From Bacillus sp. AFS073361 (GTDB lineage Bacteria > Bacillota > Bacilli > Bacillales > Cytobacillaceae), in assembly GCF_002567005.1 (NCBI RefSeq), contig NZ_NUZU01000033.1:49434-113433 (forward strand): 64,000 bases of DNA, given 5' to 3'. Below are positions 28,268-36,661 of this stretch, one piece after another (position 1 is the stretch's first letter; each line of letters opens with the position of its first letter). The translations under genes and the position numbers were made by a program. Under the pieces are notes generated by a model, which was not told the origin of the DNA, did no database searches, and saw nothing but the letters and a program-made list of their open reading frames with translations.

Positions 28268-28287
28268 TAAACCATTCTAGGAGGAAA
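28239..28287 (+). promoter_or_regulatory. stem sequestering the yidC ribosome binding site
   Basis: TTTCCTCCT (28239-28247, inside the mifM-like ORF) is perfectly complementary to AGGAGGAAA (28279-28287), the yidC Shine-Dalgarno. The loop is 31 bases. A ribosome stalled at about codons 85-89 of the upstream ORF would cover or melt the 5' arm and expose the site. Confidence 0.75.
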
Positions 28288-28288
28288 T

Positions 28289-29083
28289 ATGAAAAACAAA
28301 CGATCTTCTATTATTTTTGTAACAATGTTAGCTTTAACGACTTTATTATTATCTGCATGTTCGTCCCAAACAAAAAGTGGAAACAACAATAGTGGATTTT
28401 TCCATACTTACTTTGTCGAACCTTTTTCAAATTTTATCCATTATTTAGCGGAACTTTTTAATGGAAATTATGGTTTGTCCATAATTCTTGTTACTCTGAT
28501 TATAAGGCTTGCCCTAATGCCGCTTATGTTAAGGCAGTATAAAAATCAAATGGCAATGAAGGAAAAAATGGATGTGTTGAAGCCTGAAATGGATGTCATT
28601 CAGACTAAAATGAAAACCGAAAAGGATCCAAAGAAAAAGCAGGAACTTCAAGCAGAAATGATGGGACTTTATAAAAAGCATGGGGTTAATCCATTAAATA
28701 TGGGCTGTCTTCCATTACTAATCCAAATGCCTATTCTAACTGGTTTCTATTATGCGATTCGTGGTTCAGAAGAGATAAAAACTCATGAGTTTTTATGGTT
28801 CAGCCTAGGAAATCCTGACATCATTATTACGATTATTGCCGGGGTTATTTACTACTTCCAATTTAAAGTTTCTCAGTCAAATATGCCTTCCGCCCAGGCA
28901 GACCAAATGAAATATATGGGTTTACTCTCCCCATTAATGATTGTTATGTTTTCATTTAACGCACCCGCAGCCCTTCCTCTTTATTGGGTAGTCGGTGGTA
29001 CGTTCCTGATTATTCAAACAATGATTAGTAAAAGTCTTTATCAAACCAATAAGACACCAAAAGTTCAAGTCAAACAAAAATAG
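28289..29083 (+). CDS. yidC: membrane protein insertase YidC (YqjG/MisCB type)
   Basis: Sec-dependent and independent insertase of the YidC/Oxa1/Alb3 family, 264 aa. It has a lipoprotein signal with lipobox LLSACS (about residue 24) and five membrane segments. The conserved hydrophilic-groove Arg is in LVTLIIRLALMPLML, followed by the amphipathic cytoplasmic loop (MKEKMDVLKPEMDVIQTKM...DPKKKQELQAEMMGLYKKHGVNPLNMGCLPLLIQMPIL). Placement behind a MifM-like peptide indicates the inducible second YidC (YqjG/MisCB) rather than SpoIIIJ, which normally lies near rnpA. Confidence 0.9.
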   Translation: MKNKRSSIIFVTMLALTTLLLSACSSQTKSGNNNSGFFHTYFVEPFSNFIHYLAELFNGNYGLSIILVTLIIRLALMPLMLRQYKNQMAMKEKMDVLKPEMDVIQTKMKTEKDPKKKQELQAEMMGLYKKHGVNPLNMGCLPLLIQMPILTGFYYAIRGSEEIKTHEFLWFSLGNPDIIITIIAGVIYYFQFKVSQSNMPSAQADQMKYMGLLSPLMIVMFSFNAPAALPLYWVVGGTFLIIQTMISKSLYQTNKTPKVQVKQK

Positions 29084-29106
29084 TCAGATTGAAAGAGATT
29101 GAAAAA

Positions 29107-29133
29107 GAAGCGTCCTTGGATGCTTCTTTTTTT
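29107..29133 (+). terminator. intrinsic terminator of yidC
   Basis: GAAGCGTCC/GGATGCTTC hairpin with a 2-base loop and seven T residues. Confidence 0.85.
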
Positions 29134-29166
29134 GGGTAGTTATTTGCCATTAATTTGACAGTTTTC

Positions 29167-29757
29167 TTACCTTTGCAACCTGCCTTTTAATTGGGTGCTT
29201 ATCTCAGCCCATTCATCATGAAGGATACTAAAAAATACTGTATCCCTTACATATCCATCTGATATAATCCGATCTTTCCGTAATACTCCTTCTCTCACGG
29301 CACCGATTCTTGCAATCGCCTTTTGGGATCTTATATTTCGAGAGTCCGTTTTTAATTGAACACGAGTAAGGTTCCAAACATCAAATGCATGTCTTAATAA
29401 AAGAAATTTACATTCAGTATTTACTTTGGTCCGCCATACATTCGGGTGATACCACGTCGAGCCAATTTCCGCACTATTATGGTTTGGGAGTATATCTAAG
29501 AATCGTGTGCTCCCAATGATATGTTCATTGTTGTCTACAACTGTAAAGGTATAATCTGTTCCATGTTCACGTGCTTTTATGGCAGCGTCTATCATTCGTT
29601 CCATATCCTCTTTTGAGCGAATTTTCGTCGCCATATACGTCCAGATTTCATCTGGTTCCGCTGCTTCCCACAAACCGTCTAAATGAGCCATACTGACAGG
29701 AATTAATTTTACCGTTTCCCCTTGTAAAGAAAATAGATCGTTCCATAATTTATCCAT
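29167..29757 (-). CDS. GNAT family N-acetyltransferase (RimJ/RimL type)
   Basis: 196 aa acetyltransferase of the RimJ/RimL-like GNAT_3 group. Visible features are LIPVSMAHLDGLWEAAEPDEIWTYM at the N-terminus, GSTRFLDILPNHNSAEIGSTWYHPNVWRTKVNTECKFLLLRHAF (acetyl-CoA region) and LKTDSRNIRSQKAIARIGAVREGVLRKDRI, all typical of this group. The acceptor could be a ribosomal protein, other protein or small molecule; the sequence does not say. ATG start with GGGAGAG. Confidence 0.82.
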   Translation of the reverse strand: MDKLWNDLFSLQGETVKLIPVSMAHLDGLWEAAEPDEIWTYMATKIRSKEDMERMIDAAIKAREHGTDYTFTVVDNNEHIIGSTRFLDILPNHNSAEIGSTWYHPNVWRTKVNTECKFLLLRHAFDVWNLTRVQLKTDSRNIRSQKAIARIGAVREGVLRKDRIISDGYVRDTVFFSILHDEWAEISTQLKGRLQR

Positions 29758-29783
29758 TAATCATTCTCTCCCTTTTTCATAAG

Positions 29784-29812
29784 AAAAAGACTGCGGGCTT
29801 TGCTCCACAGTC
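29784..29812 (-). terminator. intrinsic terminator after the DUF6501 gene
   Basis: GACTG/CAGTC hairpin with inner pairs, followed on the minus strand by TTTTTC. Confidence 0.55.
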
Positions 29813-29818
29813 CTCCTT

Positions 29819-30022
29819 TTATGCATCTTGAAAATATTCCTTGTAAAAGCCGCCTACTTTTCCTGTATTATCAACAATGTAATAAAATTCTTCAGTCTCA
29901 TTTTTCACATCATAGACTTTCCCAGCCGTTAAAGCATTATTAACAAGATATTTTTTGGCATCCGTATGAACGCATTTTATCTTTTTGATTGTTTCACGAT
30001 CACGCCATGATAGATGAATCAT
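29819..30022 (-). CDS. DUF6501-like small protein (67 aa)
   Basis: Starts MIHLSWRDRETIKKIKCVHTDAKKYLVNNALTAGKVYDVKNETEEFYYIVDNTGKVGGFYKEYF. This looks like a small beta-barrel (SH3-like) protein of a conserved Bacillus family of unknown function, remembered as DUF6501. ATG 30020-30022 follows AAGGAAGGGTG; the frame is open further upstream but without a better start. Confidence 0.65.
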   Translation of the reverse strand: MIHLSWRDRETIKKIKCVHTDAKKYLVNNALTAGKVYDVKNETEEFYYIVDNTGKVGGFYKEYFQDA

Positions 30023-30221
30023 TGCTGCACCCTTCCTTTCGTTCTTTGTCCCACTTCTAGTATAATCAAAATGGCTGGTGGTGCGCAACAAAATCAATGC
30101 ATTAAGAAATTGTGAACTATTTAAAAATTTTATTAATTTTGGGTTCTCAAATGGTCAAAAAACCATTACAATTATAAAAACTGAATATTCAATCCATTTT
30201 CTTGAGGAGGCATTCATAAGT

Positions 30222-30356
30222 ATGAAAATTATGAGTAATGAGCAATTAGTTGTTTCGTATCGGGATGCATTAAAGTCTGACAAGGAAAAAGAATGGATTA
30301 AGATTTTAAAAGATGAAATCAAACGCCGCGGCCTAAAACCATTTAAAAATCATTAA
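30222..30356 (+). CDS. sda: sporulation histidine kinase inhibitor Sda
   Basis: 44 aa, MKIMSNEQLVVSYRDALKSDKEKEWIKILKDEIKRRGL. It matches the Sda pattern ([38 protein letters not shown]): two amphipathic helices that bind the dimerisation domain of KinA-type kinases and block sporulation during replication stress. ATG 30222 follows TTGAGGAGG. B. subtilis sda is controlled by DnaA; I see no perfect DnaA box upstream. Its targets would include PAS-type sporulation kinases such as the one at 10613. Confidence 0.85.
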   Translation: MKIMSNEQLVVSYRDALKSDKEKEWIKILKDEIKRRGLKPFKNH

Positions 30357-30361
30357 CACGA

Positions 30362-30391
30362 AAAAACCGCTGAAAGGTTTCAGCGGTTTTT
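30362..30391. terminator. bidirectional terminator sda/mnmH
   Basis: Perfect 14-base stem AAAAACCGCTGAAA/TTTCAGCGGTTTTT with a 2-base loop. It overlaps the mnmH stop codon. Confidence 0.88.
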
Positions 30392-31474
30392 CATTTTCAT
30401 CTCATTACTTGTAAACGCGTTAGGATAAAAGGATAATTCTTTAAGTACTCCTGCAATCTTTTCCGCTGCCTCCACTGGATTATCAGCAAAAATCTCAATG
30501 AATTCCCCTTCATACTCTTGTTTCGCATGGTCATACCTTGGATCATAATAGTGTTCAAGTAAATTGCGAATCATATCCGGATAATTTCGATCAGATAACG
30601 CTTGGATAAGTGAATTTCTGATGTCAATCGCTTTAATACGTCTTAACACTTTTTCAATCCCATCAGAAATCTTATCAAAATACCATCGCTCATTCTGATA
30701 AGGATGTACATATTCCGCCACAAGATGTGCTACCCTTTGTTCAATCGAGGTATTTAGGTTGATATTAATACCTCTCATCTTTTTATCCATTAGTTCCTCG
30801 GTTTGGACTGCTTTTCCGATTCTTTTGCTTTCTGCTTCCACGAGAAAGTATTCAGCACCCTTTATTTCGGTAAGCCCTTTGTATAGTAAGGAGTCAAATG
30901 TTTTTTGATTATGACCATCCCCCAGGCCAATTGTTCCGAATATCGAACCGCGATGCCCTGCCATCTCTTCAAGATCTAAAATGGGATAGCCTCTTTTTTT
31001 TAAGATTTTTAAGACCTCTGTTTTCCCAACCCCTGTTAGTCCATGAAGGACAACAGCTTTGCCGGGAAGCATTGTTGGTAACTGTTCAAGAATATAGTGA
31101 CGGTACTCTTTATATCCACCTACTAGCCTACTAGCATAAATACCTGCAAACTCGAGAAACGTGACCACTGCTTTACTTCTCATCCCACCTCGCCAACAAT
31201 GGATAATCAGCTCGGTATCATTGGAAATGGTATTCTTTATCGTGTGCAATAGGTCAGGAATTTTAGGAGAAACAATTTCCATTGCCTTCCATTTTGCAAC
31301 TGCAGGTCCTTCTTGTTTATAAATTGTGCCGATTACTTGCCGTTCGTCATCTGTGAATAATGGTACATTAATCGCTCCTGGAATTGCGCCATCCTTAAAC
31401 TCAATTGGTGAGCGTATATCAATGATTACTGGGTTCTTTGTCGCGAAAAGCTCTTCGACCGTCATTTCTTTCAT
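30380..31474 (-). CDS. mnmH: tRNA 2-selenouridine synthase
   Basis: Converts wobble 2-thiouridine of Lys, Glu and Gln tRNAs to 2-selenouridine via a geranylated intermediate, using selenophosphate. 364 aa. An N-terminal rhodanese domain (EFKDGAIPGAINVPLFTDDERQVIG) carries the catalytic Cys in HCWRGGMRS (the CW motif of the SelU family), followed by a P-loop domain with GLTGVGKTEVL. The start is ATG 31474 after AAGGAG; an upstream in-frame ATG lacks a ribosome binding site. It needs SelD, which must be elsewhere. Together with the selenoprotein FdhF this shows both major uses of selenium in one strain. Confidence 0.92.
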   Translation of the reverse strand: MKEMTVEELFATKNPVIIDIRSPIEFKDGAIPGAINVPLFTDDERQVIGTIYKQEGPAVAKWKAMEIVSPKIPDLLHTIKNTISNDTELIIHCWRGGMRSKAVVTFLEFAGIYASRLVGGYKEYRHYILEQLPTMLPGKAVVLHGLTGVGKTEVLKILKKRGYPILDLEEMAGHRGSIFGTIGLGDGHNQKTFDSLLYKGLTEIKGAEYFLVEAESKRIGKAVQTEELMDKKMRGININLNTSIEQRVAHLVAEYVHPYQNERWYFDKISDGIEKVLRRIKAIDIRNSLIQALSDRNYPDMIRNLLEHYYDPRYDHAKQEYEGEFIEIFADNPVEAAEKIAGVLKELSFYPNAFTSNEMKMKNR

Positions 31475-31530
31475 ATCATCTACGCTCCTTAAAAAATTAC
31501 TCTTAATGATTACATTAAAATATCTATTAG

Positions 31531-31562
31531 AAAACAAACAAAACTTCCACAACGGGAAGTTT
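31531..31562 (-). terminator. terminator of the trp operon
   Basis: Eight-base stem AAACTTCC/GGAAGTTT followed on the minus strand by TTTTGTTTGTTTT. Confidence 0.65.
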
Positions 31563-31648
31563 CGAAAAAAAGTAAACTCATTTCAATTACGTATCTATTA
31601 TACAGGAAACATCCCTTGCATTCAAGGAAAGACGATTAATCTGTGCGG

Positions 31649-32434
31649 TTACACCATTTTGGATATTGGTTTAAAAACAGACATTAACTTTTCCATCTCA
31701 TCCAGTTTTCCGTTATGAAATTGATCGACAATTTTACTGCCAACTATAACTCCATCACAGTGCTTTGTTAAGTCTACTATCTGTTCTTGGCTTGAAATAC
31801 CGAAGCCCGCCAAGACAGGGATTGGACTTAGAGCTTTTACATTCTGTAAGAATTGATTCAATTCCGAATCATATTCATTTCTCACACCTGTAATCCCCTT
31901 AATTGTAACCGTGTATAAAAATCCCTTGCCCTTATTTGCAATGGTTTTGATTCGCTCAATTGGTGTTGTGAGTGTGACAAGCCGAATCAATTCTATTTCA
32001 GCTTCTTCTAGCTGCGGTGTAATAATTCCTTCCTCTTCGATCGGTAAATCAGGAATAATACACCCGTCCACACCTGCATTCCGTACATCTTGGACAAATT
32101 CATTGATCCCATAGCGATAAATTGGATTTAAATAAGTCATAAGCAGGATAGGAACATTAATTTCCTTTCGTGCCTTTCCAAGTTCTGTAATAATACTTTT
32201 AAGCGTTGTACCATTTCCAAGTGATCTAATTCCCGCTTGCTGGATGGTTGGTCCATCGGCCACTGGATCCGAAAATGGAACCCCCACTTCAATGGCCGTT
32301 GCACCAAATTTCTCTAATAATTGAAGGCGATCAACCAAGCATTCCAACCCGCCATCTCCTGCCATGATGTAAGGGACAAACGCTTTTCTATTATTCTCTT
32401 TCAATGATGCAAAAGTTTTTTCAAAACGGTTCAT
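31649..32434 (-). CDS. trpA: tryptophan synthase alpha subunit
   Basis: Cleaves indole-3-glycerol phosphate to indole and G3P, channelling indole to TrpB. 261 aa TIM barrel; the catalytic Glu is in ATAIEVGVPFSDPVADGPTIQQA and Asp in DGCIIPDLPIEEE, with the phosphate-binding VLAGFGIS and GVIVGSKIV near the end. Last gene of trpEGDCFBA, 3 bases after trpB. Confidence 0.95.
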   Translation of the reverse strand: MNRFEKTFASLKENNRKAFVPYIMAGDGGLECLVDRLQLLEKFGATAIEVGVPFSDPVADGPTIQQAGIRSLGNGTTLKSIITELGKARKEINVPILLMTYLNPIYRYGINEFVQDVRNAGVDGCIIPDLPIEEEGIITPQLEEAEIELIRLVTLTTPIERIKTIANKGKGFLYTVTIKGITGVRNEYDSELNQFLQNVKALSPIPVLAGFGISSQEQIVDLTKHCDGVIVGSKIVDQFHNGKLDEMEKLMSVFKPISKMV

Positions 32435-32437
32435 TTC

Positions 32438-33637
32438 TTATCTCTCCTCTCTTAAACGTGTTTTCACCGTATCAACATCTTTATCACCGCGCCCTGATAA
32501 GCACACTACAATTTTTTGGGATTCGTCCATTTCTGCAGCTAGCTTCACTGCAAAGGCAATGGCATGCGCGCTCTCAAGTGCTGGAATGATTCCTTCAAGT
32601 TTAGAAAGAAGCTGAAAAGCGTCTAGCGCTTCTTTATCAGTAATCGAATGGTATTTTGCACGTCCAATATCATGTAAATAGCTATGCTCCGGTCCAATAC
32701 CAGGATAATCTAGCCCGGCCGAAATAGAATGTGCTTCTTGAACTTGACCATCTTGGTCTTGTAAAAGGTACATGAGTGCTCCATGTAATACCCCCGGACT
32801 TCCTTTTGTTAAGGAGGCTGCATGGTACTTTGTATCCACACCCTGTCCAGCTGCTTCTACACCATAGAGATTAACCTCTTCATCCTCGATAAATGGATAG
32901 AACATTCCCATCGCATTGCTCCCGCCGCCAATACAGGCTACCACGGCATCCGGAAGCGACTCTTCGCTTAGTTGAAACTGCTGTTTTGTTTCCTTGCCAA
33001 TCACGCTTTGGAAATCCCTGACCATCTGAGGAAATGGATGCGGCCCCATAACAGATCCCAATAAATAGTGTGTATCATCTACATTTTCTACCCAGTATCT
33101 CAACGCCTCATTAACTGCATCCTTTAATGTGGCGCTTCCGGAGGTAACACTAACAACCTTTGCACCCAGCAATTCCATTCTAAAAACATTAAGAGCTTGC
33201 CTTTTGATATCTTCTTCACCCATAAAAACGATGCACTCAAGATTTAATAAGGCACAAACGGTCGCGGTTGCTACACCATGCTGGCCAGCTCCTGTTTCAG
33301 CGACGATTTTTTTCTTTCCCATTCGTACGGCTAAAAGTGCCTGCCCAATCGCATTATTAATTTTATGGGCGCCTGTATGGTTTAAATCTTCTCTTTTAAG
33401 GAAAATCTTAGCTCCTCCGGCATGTCTTGTTAGGTTATCTGCATAATACAATGGGGTTTCTCTACCAACATAGTTTTTTAATAAATCTTGAATTTCCACT
33501 TGAAAGGAAGGATCCTTTTTCGCGCTTTCATACGCTTCACCAAGTTCAATTACTGCTTTCATCAATGTCTCAGGGACAAATCTTCCCCCGAAAATGCCAA
33601 AGTGGCCTTGCTCATTCGGTAATGTATAAGTGTTCAT
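32438..33637 (-). CDS. trpB: tryptophan synthase beta subunit
   Basis: PLP enzyme that condenses indole with serine. 399 aa; PLP lysine in [15 protein letters not shown], phosphate loop [12 protein letters not shown], and the [13 protein letters not shown] segment. A 6-base gap separates it from trpF upstream. Start ATG with GGGAGGTAAAAGGG-type spacing. Full length and intact. Confidence 0.96.
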   Translation of the reverse strand: MNTYTLPNEQGHFGIFGGRFVPETLMKAVIELGEAYESAKKDPSFQVEIQDLLKNYVGRETPLYYADNLTRHAGGAKIFLKREDLNHTGAHKINNAIGQALLAVRMGKKKIVAETGAGQHGVATATVCALLNLECIVFMGEEDIKRQALNVFRMELLGAKVVSVTSGSATLKDAVNEALRYWVENVDDTHYLLGSVMGPHPFPQMVRDFQSVIGKETKQQFQLSEESLPDAVVACIGGGSNAMGMFYPFIEDEEVNLYGVEAAGQGVDTKYHAASLTKGSPGVLHGALMYLLQDQDGQVQEAHSISAGLDYPGIGPEHSYLHDIGRAKYHSITDKEALDAFQLLSKLEGIIPALESAHAIAFAVKLAAEMDESQKIVVCLSGRGDKDVDTVKTRLREER

Positions 33638-33643
33638 TCCCTT

Positions 33644-34261
33644 TTACCTCCCTACAGGTATGCTTTTCGCTTTTTCTATAAATGTTTTAATCTTTTCTAA
33701 ATCCTTTTTCCCGTTGGTTTCTACCCCCGAGCTAACATCAACCATACATGGTTTGATCATTCTTATCGCTTCTTCCACATTATCAACATGCAATCCACCA
33801 GCAAGAATTATATTGTGATTTTTAATTAAGTGAGGATCGACCTCATTCCAATTAAATACCGTTCCATTTCCGCCTCTGTATTTTCCCTTTGGACTGTCTA
33901 ATAAAATAAATTCACATGGAAAATCGGCCAATGCAGCTAAGCCCTCATTTCCTTGAAAACTAATGGATTTTATAACAGGCAATGACAGCGATTCACTGAA
34001 ACCTCCTGTTTCATCTCCGTGTAATTGGATATGGGTAAGGCCCACAGAAGCAGCAATTTTCTCTATTTCATCTCTTGTTTCATTTACAAAAACACCGACC
34101 TTATACACCTCTTTCGGTAAATGAGCAATAATTTCTTGTGCTTTCTCTATGGTGACCTTGCGCTTACTTTCTGCAAAGACGAATCCAATGGCATCAGCAC
34201 CATAACGTGCCGCCGTCACACCAGTTTCGATATCAGTAATTCCACAGATTTTCACTTTCAT
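33644..34261 (-). CDS. trpF: phosphoribosylanthranilate isomerase
   Basis: Third-to-fourth step isomerase of tryptophan synthesis, 205 aa TIM barrel. The start MKVKICGI contains the catalytic Cys, and the general acid Asp is in CMVDVSSGVETNGKKD. GADAIGFVFAESKRKV is typical of the family. Its ATG overlaps the trpC stop by four bases (ATGA), implying translational coupling. Confidence 0.95.
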   Translation of the reverse strand: MKVKICGITDIETGVTAARYGADAIGFVFAESKRKVTIEKAQEIIAHLPKEVYKVGVFVNETRDEIEKIAASVGLTHIQLHGDETGGFSESLSLPVIKSISFQGNEGLAALADFPCEFILLDSPKGKYRGGNGTVFNWNEVDPHLIKNHNIILAGGLHVDNVEEAIRMIKPCMVDVSSGVETNGKKDLEKIKTFIEKAKSIPVGR

Positions 34262-35049
34262 TTCTTGACACCTAAAATAAGTGGCAAGCGAAAGTCTAAA
34301 AACGATTGTTTCACATTAGGACTTTTCATTAATGCCTCACCCACTAATATTCCATTGGCTCCTGCATTTCTAACTCGTGCTACATCTTCTTGGTGATGAA
34401 TCCCGCTTTCACTAATGAGATATGCACCTGAGTTTTTTACCTCCGAGGCTAAGTTCTCAGTTACCTCAAGTGAAACATGAAACGTCTTTAAGTCACGATT
34501 ATTAACCCCAATCAACTTCGCACCTGTTTTAAGTGCACTTTCCAATTCAGTCTGATTATGAACTTCCACTAATACTTCAAGACCTAATCCCTTCGCATAT
34601 TGAAAAAGTTCAACTAATCTTTGATCGTCTAATGCAGCTGCAATTAGTAAGATGAGATCCGCCCCATTTGAAGCAGCCAGATTAATTTGCACCTCATCAA
34701 TAATAAAGTCTTTACAGAGAATCGGCAGATTTACCTGGCTCCGAACCGCTCTTAAATCAGAGAAACTGCCTTTAAAAAAGGTTTGATCCGTTAAAACGGA
34801 TATAGCCGATGCACCATATTCTTCATAAAGCCCCGCCTGAAAGGCAGGATCAATCGTGTTATTAATGATCCCTTTCGATGGTGATGCCCTCTTAAACTCT
34901 GAGATTATCGATATTTGATCAGCTGTTTTAAGCTTTTGAATAAAAGATCTTCTCGGCTTGTTCAATTCAACTTGTTGGAGATTACCTTCACGTAGAATCC
35001 GAACTTCTTTTTTCTTTTGGTCAATGATCTTATCTAAGATGGTTGCCAC
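34258..35049 (-). CDS. trpC: indole-3-glycerol phosphate synthase
   Basis: 263 aa TIM barrel. Motifs SIISEFKRASPSKG (catalytic Glu/Lys), LCKDFIIDEVQI (catalytic Lys), GVNNRDLKTF and SESGIHHQEDV are all present. It starts right after the trpD stop and overlaps trpF by four bases. Confidence 0.95.
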   Translation of the reverse strand: MATILDKIIDQKKKEVRILREGNLQQVELNKPRRSFIQKLKTADQISIISEFKRASPSKGIINNTIDPAFQAGLYEEYGASAISVLTDQTFFKGSFSDLRAVRSQVNLPILCKDFIIDEVQINLAASNGADLILLIAAALDDQRLVELFQYAKGLGLEVLVEVHNQTELESALKTGAKLIGVNNRDLKTFHVSLEVTENLASEVKNSGAYLISESGIHHQEDVARVRNAGANGILVGEALMKSPNVKQSFLDFRLPLILGVKK

Positions 35050-36078
35050 TTATATCGCCTCTTTCTGCCCTGCTGCTTGTGTTTTTTCGATAAGTGTATT
35101 TAGTTTTTCATAAGCAGCACCAGAATCAATAATTTCTCTTGCCACCAATATACCCTCTTTAATGGAGTTAGCTTTACCTGCTGTAAATATCCCAAGCCCG
35201 GAATTCAGTAACACAGTATCACGGCAAGCGCCCTTTTCCCCTTTTAACACATTGATTAATATTTCAGCGTTTTCCTTAGAATCTCCGCCTCTAATACAAC
35301 TGTTATCATATTGTGGAAGATTGATTTCTTCTGGGAAGAATGATTGACTTGTAATTACGCCATTCTCTAAAATAGTTAAATGATTTTCCCCTTGCAGAGA
35401 TGCTTCATCCATAAAGCCTGCTCCATTGATAACAACGGCCCGCTTGCGTCCTAACTTGAAAAGAACTTCAGCAAACACATTCAATAAATCTCTCCGATAC
35501 ACACCCAACAATTGATAGTCCAACTCAATTGGGTTTGTAAGTGGTCCAATAAAGTTAAATATCGTTGGAATCTTTAATTGTTTTCGAACGCTCATAACTT
35601 TCTTTAATTTTGGATGAACATTTGGCGCGAATAAAAAGGATAAGCCGATTTCCTGCAGAATTTCTTCTGTTCTTTCTGCTGACAAATTTAAATTAATCCC
35701 TAAGTATTCAAGTACATCAGCACTACCCGTTTTACTCGAAACACTTCGATTGCCATGCTTGGCAACCGGAATCCCCGCACCGGCAATCACAAAAGCAGAA
35801 GTAGTACTCACATTAAAACTGGAAGACCCATCTCCTCCGGTTCCACAATTATCTAGAACGCCAGAGAATTTCTCATTAAATTTCAGTGTATTTGCCTTCA
35901 TTGCTTTAACTATTCCGGTAATTTCTTCGACTGTTTCTCCTTTTGATTTCAAGCCCATTAAGAAGGCAGCAATTTCAGATTCTGAAACCTCTTCCCCTAA
36001 AATGAAACTAACGGCTTCTTTCATTTGTTTTTCAGAAAATGATTCACGTTCAGCTAATTGGAGTAAATAATTCTTCAT
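35050..36078 (-). CDS. trpD: anthranilate phosphoribosyltransferase
   Basis: Transfers phosphoribosyl from PRPP to anthranilate. 342 aa; PRPP-binding GTGGDGSSSFNVSTTSAFV, KHGNRSVSSKTGSADVLEYLG and IFNFIGPLTNP are present. Its start lies inside the 3' end of trpG (29-base overlap), which suggests tight coupling of the two. Confidence 0.95.
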   Translation of the reverse strand: MKNYLLQLAERESFSEKQMKEAVSFILGEEVSESEIAAFLMGLKSKGETVEEITGIVKAMKANTLKFNEKFSGVLDNCGTGGDGSSSFNVSTTSAFVIAGAGIPVAKHGNRSVSSKTGSADVLEYLGINLNLSAERTEEILQEIGLSFLFAPNVHPKLKKVMSVRKQLKIPTIFNFIGPLTNPIELDYQLLGVYRRDLLNVFAEVLFKLGRKRAVVINGAGFMDEASLQGENHLTILENGVITSQSFFPEEINLPQYDNSCIRGGDSKENAEILINVLKGEKGACRDTVLLNSGLGIFTAGKANSIKEGILVAREIIDSGAAYEKLNTLIEKTQAAGQKEAI

Positions 36079-36661
36079 TTTTCTTCATCCTCTCTATCTC
36101 ATTTAAAAAGTTATTTAGGATTTGTTTGCCTGTAGGAGTACCTATCGACTCCGGATGAAACTGCAGACCAAAAACAGGATAGTCACGATGCCTGATTGCC
36201 ATAATTTCCTGATCATCGTCCGAGTGTGCAATCCTTTCGAGCACTTCAGGAATACTACTCTTTTCAATGATTAATGAATGATACCGCATCACTTCTAATG
36301 GGCTTGGCAGGCCTTCAAATAATCCATCGCACCGATGCGATATGAACGATGTTTTACCATGCTTGATTAGGGGTGCCCTTTTAATCTCACCACCGAATGC
36401 TGCACCGATCGCTTGATGACCGAGGCAAATTCCTAAGATAGGGATCTTATTAAAAAATGTTTGAATTACTTCGATGCAAATTCCGGCATTCTCCGGCTTC
36501 CCTGGTCCCGGGGAAAGAATGATTGCTTTAGGGTTTAATTCCTTGATTTGTTCCATGCTTAGCTGATTATTCCTAAAAACTGTTATTTGTTCCCCAAGTT
36601 CCCCTAGATATTGATAGAGGTTGAATGTAAACGAGTCAAAATTATCAATTAGTAAAATCAT
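36050..36661 (-). CDS. trpG: anthranilate synthase glutaminase subunit
   Basis: Class I glutamine amidotransferase that supplies ammonia to TrpE. 203 aa; the triad is in GICLGHQAIG (Cys) and FGLQFHPESIGT (His, Glu), with the oxyanion segment LSPGPGKPE. It overlaps trpE by four bases. B. subtilis lacks trpG in its trp operon and uses PabA from the folate operon, so this dedicated copy is a difference. Confidence 0.94.
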   Translation of the reverse strand: MILLIDNFDSFTFNLYQYLGELGEQITVFRNNQLSMEQIKELNPKAIILSPGPGKPENAGICIEVIQTFFNKIPILGICLGHQAIGAAFGGEIKRAPLIKHGKTSFISHRCDGLFEGLPSPLEVMRYHSLIIEKSSIPEVLERIAHSDDDQEIMAIRHRDYPVFGLQFHPESIGTPTGKQILNNFLNEIERMKKNEELFTPIS

